From positions 248,001 to 312,000 of the forward strand of contig NZ_CP020772.1 of NCBI RefSeq assembly GCF_002097535.1: a DNA stretch of 64,000 nucleotides, written 5' to 3'. The position numbers and the translations under genes were made by a program. The stretch comes from Halobacillus mangrovi. GTDB taxonomy: Bacteria; Bacillota; Bacilli; Bacillales; Halobacillaceae. How positions within the stretch are numbered: position 1 is the first letter of the stretch; each line of letters begins with the position of its first letter. Of this stretch, positions 59,932-64,000 are shown one piece after another. The notes under the pieces were generated by a model. It worked only from the letters and a program-made list of their open reading frames with translations, did no database searches and was not told the origin of the DNA.

Positions 59932-60627
59932 ATGAAAAAAATTCACTCATCATTTCATGAAGCCGTTAAAAATATCAAAGATCACTCAACAATCATGGTC
60001 GGAGGATTCGGACTTGTCGGGATTCCGGAAAATCTAATCCTTGCACTCGTTGAATCGAATGTGAAGCATTTAACCGTTATTTCAAACAATTGCGGTGTCG
60101 ACGACTGGGGACTGGGACTTCTTTTGAAAAATAAACAGATCGATAAAATGATTGGCTCCTATGTGGGAGAAAACAAAGAATTTGAACGTCAGGTGTTGGA
60201 AGGGGAACTGGAAGTCGAGCTTACTCCCCAAGGGACACTAGCCGAACGAATCCGCGCAGGCGGTGCCGGAATCCCTGCGTTTTATACTCCTGCAGGCGTC
60301 GGGACTCCAATTGCTGAAGGTCAGGAAGTCCGTACGTTCGACGGAAAAGAGTATCTGTTGCAAACCGCTCTGACGGCTGATTTCAGCCTGGTACGCGCGA
60401 AGCAGGGCGACCGCTACGGCAACCTCATTTACAACAAAACTGCACAGAACTTCAATCCGATGATGGCCGCTGCTGGTAAAGTGACGATTGCTGAGGTGGA
60501 GGAGCTAGTGGACGCAGGAACACTTGATGCGGACCAAATCCATACACCGGGCATTTATGTGCAGAAACTGATCGAAGGAGAGCAGGAGAAACGCATTGAA
60601 CGTTTGACCGTCAAAAAACACGCCTAA
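59932..60627 (+). CDS. scoA: 3-oxoacid CoA-transferase subunit A
   Basis: 231-residue alpha subunit of succinyl-CoA (or acetyl-CoA):acetoacetate CoA-transferase: [33 protein letters not shown], the oxyanion/CoA loop [22 protein letters not shown] in pieces, and KTAQNFNP. Activates acetoacetate to acetoacetyl-CoA together with ScoB. First gene under the sigma-54 promoter. Confidence 0.93.
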   Translation: MKKIHSSFHEAVKNIKDHSTIMVGGFGLVGIPENLILALVESNVKHLTVISNNCGVDDWGLGLLLKNKQIDKMIGSYVGENKEFERQVLEGELEVELTPQGTLAERIRAGGAGIPAFYTPAGVGTPIAEGQEVRTFDGKEYLLQTALTADFSLVRAKQGDRYGNLIYNKTAQNFNPMMAAAGKVTIAEVEELVDAGTLDADQIHTPGIYVQKLIEGEQEKRIERLTVKKHA

Positions 60628-60645
60628 TACAGGAGGTAATTAGAT

Positions 60646-61320
60646 ATGGCAGTAAAAATGGACAGAGCAGCGGTCAGAGAACTGATCGCAAAACGAGCGG
60701 AAAAAGAAATTGAAAGCGGTTACTATGTAAACCTGGGGATCGGCATGCCGACAATGGTCGCGAATTACATCGACCCGGAAAAAGAAGTAGTGCTTCAATC
60801 GGAAAATGGACTCTTAGGTATCGGCCGCTCACCTTATGAAGAAGAAGTCGATCCGGACTTGATCAACGCAGGAAAAGAAACGGTTACAGCGTCAATCAGC
60901 GCTTCCTACTGCAGCAGTGCCGAGTCGTTTGCGATGATTCGCGGCGAGCATTTGGACCTTGCGATTCTAGGCGGCATGGAAGTCGCGAAAAACGGAGACC
61001 TCGCGAACTGGATGATTCCAGGAAAAATGATCAAAGGCATGGGCGGGGCGATGGATATCGTCCACGGGGCGAAGAAAATCGTCATCATCATGGACCACGT
61101 CAATAAATACGGCGATCCGAAAATCTTAAATGAATGCAGTCTGCCTCTGACAGGCAAAGGCGTCGTTGACCGAATCATCACAGACCGTGCGGTAATCGAT
61201 GTGACAGAAGAAGGCCTTGTCTTAGTTGAAGTTGTTGAAGGCTGGACCGTAGAAGAAATCAAAGAATCAACAGAAGCGGAATTAATCGTCAGTCCAGATT
61301 TAATGGAGATTTCTAAGTAG
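60646..61320 (+). CDS. scoB: 3-oxoacid CoA-transferase subunit B
   Basis: 224-residue beta subunit carrying the catalytic glutamate E53 in VLQSENGLLGIG, which forms the covalent CoA thioester. Other marks: NLGIGMPTMVANY, GKMIKGMGGAMDIV and CSLPLTGKGVVDRI. AGGAGG site, 18 bases after scoA. Confidence 0.93.
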   Translation: MAVKMDRAAVRELIAKRAEKEIESGYYVNLGIGMPTMVANYIDPEKEVVLQSENGLLGIGRSPYEEEVDPDLINAGKETVTASISASYCSSAESFAMIRGEHLDLAILGGMEVAKNGDLANWMIPGKMIKGMGGAMDIVHGAKKIVIIMDHVNKYGDPKILNECSLPLTGKGVVDRIITDRAVIDVTEEGLVLVEVVEGWTVEEIKESTEAELIVSPDLMEISK

Positions 61321-61335
61321 AAAGGTGAATGTTTG

Positions 61336-62112
61336 ATGGTAGAAAATAAAGTGGTTTTTATTACAGGAGCAGCGAGCGGCATCGGCTATGAGATCGGGTC
61401 AGCATTCGCAAAGCAAGGCGCGAAGGTCGCTCTTTCAGATATTAACGAAGAAAAAGTAAAGGAAGCGGCAGATCAGCTGAAGGGTGAAGGCTACGACTGC
61501 ATGGGCCTCGTCTGTGACGTAACCAAAGAGGAGCAGATTCAAAACGCCATCGATCAAACCGTTGAAAAATACGGACGCCTAGACGTTTTGATCAACAATG
61601 CCGGTCTCCAGCATGTCGCTTCTATTGAAGAATTTCCGACGGAGAAATTCGAGCTGATCACAAAGATCATGCTTGTCGCACCGTTTATGGCAACGAAGCA
61701 TGTGTTCCCGATTATGAAAAAACAAGGCTTCGGCCGGATCATTAATATGGCATCGATCAACGGTTTGATCGGATTCGCTGGAAAGTCTGCCTACAATAGT
61801 GCGAAACACGGGGTAATCGGCCTGACGAAGGTAACAGCACTCGAAGGAGCGGAAGACGGCATTACGGTCAACGCAGTTTGCCCTGGTTATGTCGATACGC
61901 CGCTCGTCCGCAACCAGCTGGAGGACCTGGCGAAGAACCGAGATGTATCGTTAGAAAAAGTGTTAGAGGAAGTCATTTATCCATTAGTCCCGCAAAAACG
62001 TCTCTTGTCCGTTCAGGAAATCGCTGACTACACGTTGTTCCTTGCCAGTAATCAGGCCAAAGGAGTCACCGGTCAGGCGGTTGTCATCGACGGAGGCTAC
62101 ACGACTCAATAA
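61336..62112 (+). CDS. 3-hydroxybutyrate dehydrogenase (SDR family)
   Basis: 258-residue classical SDR: TGAASGIGYEIG (10-21), NNAG (87-90), catalytic S140, Y153 and K157 (SAYNSAKHG). It follows BdhA-type sequences closely (NAGLQHVASIEEFP; GYVDTPLV; RLLSVQEIADYTLFLAS). Oxidises D-3-hydroxybutyrate to acetoacetate, feeding ScoAB. Equivalent to B. subtilis YxjF, which also sits beside scoAB. ATG 61336 preferred to TTG 61333. Confidence 0.9.
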   Translation: MVENKVVFITGAASGIGYEIGSAFAKQGAKVALSDINEEKVKEAADQLKGEGYDCMGLVCDVTKEEQIQNAIDQTVEKYGRLDVLINNAGLQHVASIEEFPTEKFELITKIMLVAPFMATKHVFPIMKKQGFGRIINMASINGLIGFAGKSAYNSAKHGVIGLTKVTALEGAEDGITVNAVCPGYVDTPLVRNQLEDLAKNRDVSLEKVLEEVIYPLVPQKRLLSVQEIADYTLFLASNQAKGVTGQAVVIDGGYTTQ

Positions 62113-62130
62113 TAGAAAGGAAGAAAATCT

Positions 62131-63309
62131 ATGAAACCTGTGTATCTATTAGAAGGTGCTCGTACCCCGTTTGGAAGTTTCGGAGGTTCCTTGAAAGATG
62201 TCGACCCCACAACGCTCGGCGTGACGTCAAGTAAAGCAGCGATCGAACGAAGTGGTGTGGAAGCGGAGCAAATCGATTTTTCCGTGATGGGTAATGTGAT
62301 TCATTCCGCTCAGAATGCTCCTTACTTAGCGAGGCATATTGCTTTGAATACAGGACTGCCAATCACAAGTCCGGCTCTCGCCGTTAACCGTCTGTGCGGA
62401 TCCGGTCTGCAGTCTGTTGTATCAGCTGCGCAGTCGATTCAGCTGGGAGAAGGAGAACTCGCGCTGGCCGGCGGTGTCGATAGCATGAGTCTAGCTCCTT
62501 ACGCATTAAGAGGCAGCCGTTTTGGAACAAAACTTGGCACACCGAAAGTAGACGATACCCTATGGGCTGCGCTGACTGATGAATATATCGGTGCCGGTAT
62601 GGGCGTTACGGGTGAAAATCTAGCAGAGAAGTACGAGATTTCCCGTGAGAGTCAGGACGAATTTGCAACTCTCAGTCACCAGCGCGCGGCAGACGCTCGC
62701 GAGTCTGGGAGGTTTGATGATGAAATCGCTCCGGTGGAAGTTAAAACACGTAAAGGCACAACGGTCGTGGATCAAGATGAACACATCCGTCCGGATACGA
62801 ACCCAGGAGGGCTTGCGAAGTTGAAGCCAGCGTTCAAAAAAGACGGAACCGTGACGGGAGGAAACGCGAGCGGCATCAATGATGGCGCTGGAGCTGTCGT
62901 CGTTGCGAGTGAGAATTTTGTAAAAGCTCACAACAAGCAGCCACTAGCGAAAATCGTTTCCTGGTCCGTTGCAGGCGTTGATCCGAATGTGATGGGCATC
63001 GGTCCTGTCCCGGCAATCCGCCACGCCCTGGAAAAAGCGGAGCTTACGTTAGACGATATGGATCTTGTTGAAGTGAACGAAGCGTTCGCTGCCCAGTATT
63101 TAGCTGTGGAAAAAGAACTTGGTCTTCCGCGTGAGAAAGTGAACGTCAACGGTGGAGCGATTGCACTCGGCCACCCGGTCGGCGCGAGCGGAACGAGAGT
63201 GCTTTACACGTTAGTCAAAGAACTGAAACGACGCAATCAGAAGTATGGCGTTGCGTCGCTTTGTATCGGCGGAGGCCAGGGCATCGCCATGGTCGTCGAA
63301 GCCCTATAA
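62131..63309 (+). CDS. Acetyl-CoA C-acetyltransferase (thiolase)
   Basis: 392-residue degradative/biosynthetic thiolase: nucleophile C89 in [34 protein letters not shown], and the second cysteine in SLCIGGGQG. Splits acetoacetyl-CoA into two acetyl-CoA, completing hydroxybutyrate breakdown. Not part of the B. subtilis yxjC-scoAB-yxjF operon as I know it, so its inclusion makes this version self-sufficient. Confidence 0.92.
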   Translation: MKPVYLLEGARTPFGSFGGSLKDVDPTTLGVTSSKAAIERSGVEAEQIDFSVMGNVIHSAQNAPYLARHIALNTGLPITSPALAVNRLCGSGLQSVVSAAQSIQLGEGELALAGGVDSMSLAPYALRGSRFGTKLGTPKVDDTLWAALTDEYIGAGMGVTGENLAEKYEISRESQDEFATLSHQRAADARESGRFDDEIAPVEVKTRKGTTVVDQDEHIRPDTNPGGLAKLKPAFKKDGTVTGGNASGINDGAGAVVVASENFVKAHNKQPLAKIVSWSVAGVDPNVMGIGPVPAIRHALEKAELTLDDMDLVEVNEAFAAQYLAVEKELGLPREKVNVNGGAIALGHPVGASGTRVLYTLVKELKRRNQKYGVASLCIGGGQGIAMVVEAL

Positions 63310-63327
63310 TTCGAAGGAGGATCACAT

Positions 63328-64000
63328 ATGTTAGGAATATTACTTGGTCTCGTCGTCCTGATGGCGCTCGCCTATATGGGATGGTCGATCATCTGGGTGG
63401 CGCCGATCGCCGCCGGGGTGGTCGCCGTCACCGGCGGACTGGACCTGCTTGATGCGTACAAAGATACGTACATGAGCGGTTTTGTCGACTTTGCTAAATC
63501 CTGGTTCCCGGTGTTCATGCTCGGAGCCATTTTCGGAAAATTAATGGAGGACACGGGCATGGCCCGTTCGGTCGCCGTCGCTTTCACAAAAGTCATCGGC
63601 ACCAAACGCGCGATTCTCGGAGTGCTTGTCTCCGCTGCCGTACTGACGTATGGCGGCGTCAGCTTGTTCGTCGTTGTCTTTGCGGTTTATCCACTTGCTT
63701 TATCGCTGTTCCGTGAAGCGGATATCAGCCGTAAGCTGATTCCAGCAACCATCGGTCTTGGGGCGTTTACTTTTACGATGACTGCACTGCCTGGAACGCC
63801 GCAAATCCAGAACCTGATCCCGATGGAGTATTTTAAAACAACAGCGACTGCTGCACCTGTGATGGGGATCATCGCAGCGATCATCATGGCCGTTGGGGGA
63901 TATTTATATTTACGTTATAGAGAGAAAGAGCTGAAGCAAAAAGGGGAAACCTTTGTTGAACCGAATGATAAGAAAATGGTCAATCAAGTCGACCGGCAGC
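63328..64000 (+). CDS. GntP family permease, N-terminal part (3' end outside window)
   Basis: Frame open from ATG 63328 to the window end (224 codons seen), with GAAGGAGG 9 bases upstream. Hydrophobic helices begin MLGILLGLVVLMALAYMGWS; then GGLDLLDAYKDTYMSGFVDF, MLGAIFGKLMEDTGMARSVA and LTYGGVSLFVVVFAVYPLAL follow, typical of GntP carriers such as YxjC. Likely imports 3-hydroxybutyrate, acetoacetate or a related acid for the operon. Confidence 0.88.
   Translation, partial: MLGILLGLVVLMALAYMGWSIIWVAPIAAGVVAVTGGLDLLDAYKDTYMSGFVDFAKSWFPVFMLGAIFGKLMEDTGMARSVAVAFTKVIGTKRAILGVLVSAAVLTYGGVSLFVVVFAVYPLALSLFREADISRKLIPATIGLGAFTFTMTALPGTPQIQNLIPMEYFKTTATAAPVMGIIAAIIMAVGGYLYLRYREKELKQKGETFVEPNDKKMVNQVDRQ

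Noticed and set aside
1..64000. CRISPR arrays, tRNA or rRNA genes, prophage, intact insertion sequences
   Set aside because: No regularly spaced repeats, cloverleaf-like clusters, phage genes or transposase genes found on either strand.

Overview
The window reads as chromosome of a low-to-mid GC Gram-positive bacterium of the family Bacillaceae, most likely a halotolerant genus such as Halobacillus or Virgibacillus. The evidence is the walRKHIJ-htrC locus at the left edge, a complete Bacillus-type dppABCDE-ykfABCD operon, a scoAB/yxjF/yxjC-like ketone-body operon, GGAGG-type ribosome binding sites throughout, several Na+-coupled carriers and acidic secreted proteins. The genus is inference. 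I saw no rRNA, tRNA, CRISPR array, intact insertion sequence or prophage.

Layout. 1-6.5 kb: the essential WalRK cell-wall two-component locus with walH, walI, walJ and the HtrC protease, followed by a gene-free stretch packed with DnaA-box-like 9-mers. 7-21.8 kb: independently transcribed housekeeping and accessory genes. These are a DUF2306 membrane protein, an alanine/Na+ symporter, threonine aldolase, an APC permease, a Nudix hydrolase, a bacterial STAY-GREEN homologue, a DUF4397 protein, a secreted 5'-nucleotidase, an NhaC antiporter, an M20 amidohydrolase, a HAD phosphatase, three small membrane proteins and a guanine-deaminase-like enzyme. 22-31.6 kb: the dpp-ykf operon for uptake and breakdown of cell-wall peptides, with a candidate CodY box. 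31.7-39.4 kb: an AT-rich accessory stretch with a secreted lipase, a glutaredoxin-DsrE-DsrE operon behind a CsoR/CstR-like operator, a subtilisin, a PadR/DUF1048 pair, a DUF2200 protein and a Bcr/CflA efflux pump.

39.6-46.4 kb: a more GC-rich catabolic island. A divergent GntR/FCD regulator with two TTTGTATACAAA operators and a cre site faces a class III CoA-transferase, an HMG-CoA-lyase-type enzyme, an SSS symporter with a small partner, an MFS carrier and a flavin reductase. 46.9-52.3 kb: a PTS operon whose IICB and IIA match the E. coli 'cryptic mannitol' CmtA/CmtB pair. It is combined with an MtlD-like dehydrogenase, an HxlB-like sugar isomerase, a ribulose-phosphate/allulose-phosphate epimerase and a divergent DeoR regulator. 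This is the best candidate here for an undescribed sugar(-alcohol) pathway. 52.5-58.2 kb: YkwC-like dehydrogenase, a secreted helical protein, a DUF2975-XRE-membrane-protein operon and an M48 protease. 58.3-64 kb: a PAS-AAA-Fis sigma-54 activator, three copies of a 16-bp dyad, a -24/-12 promoter, and a scoAB / 3-hydroxybutyrate dehydrogenase / thiolase / GntP-permease operon running off the window.

Links between parts: acetoacetate made by the HMG-CoA-lyase-type enzyme could be activated by ScoAB and split by the thiolase. Several operons carry candidate global control sites: CodY at dpp, and CcpA cre at the lipase and at the CoA-transferase operon. A 31-nt hairpin downstream of the APC permease recurs exactly downstream of the M48 protease.
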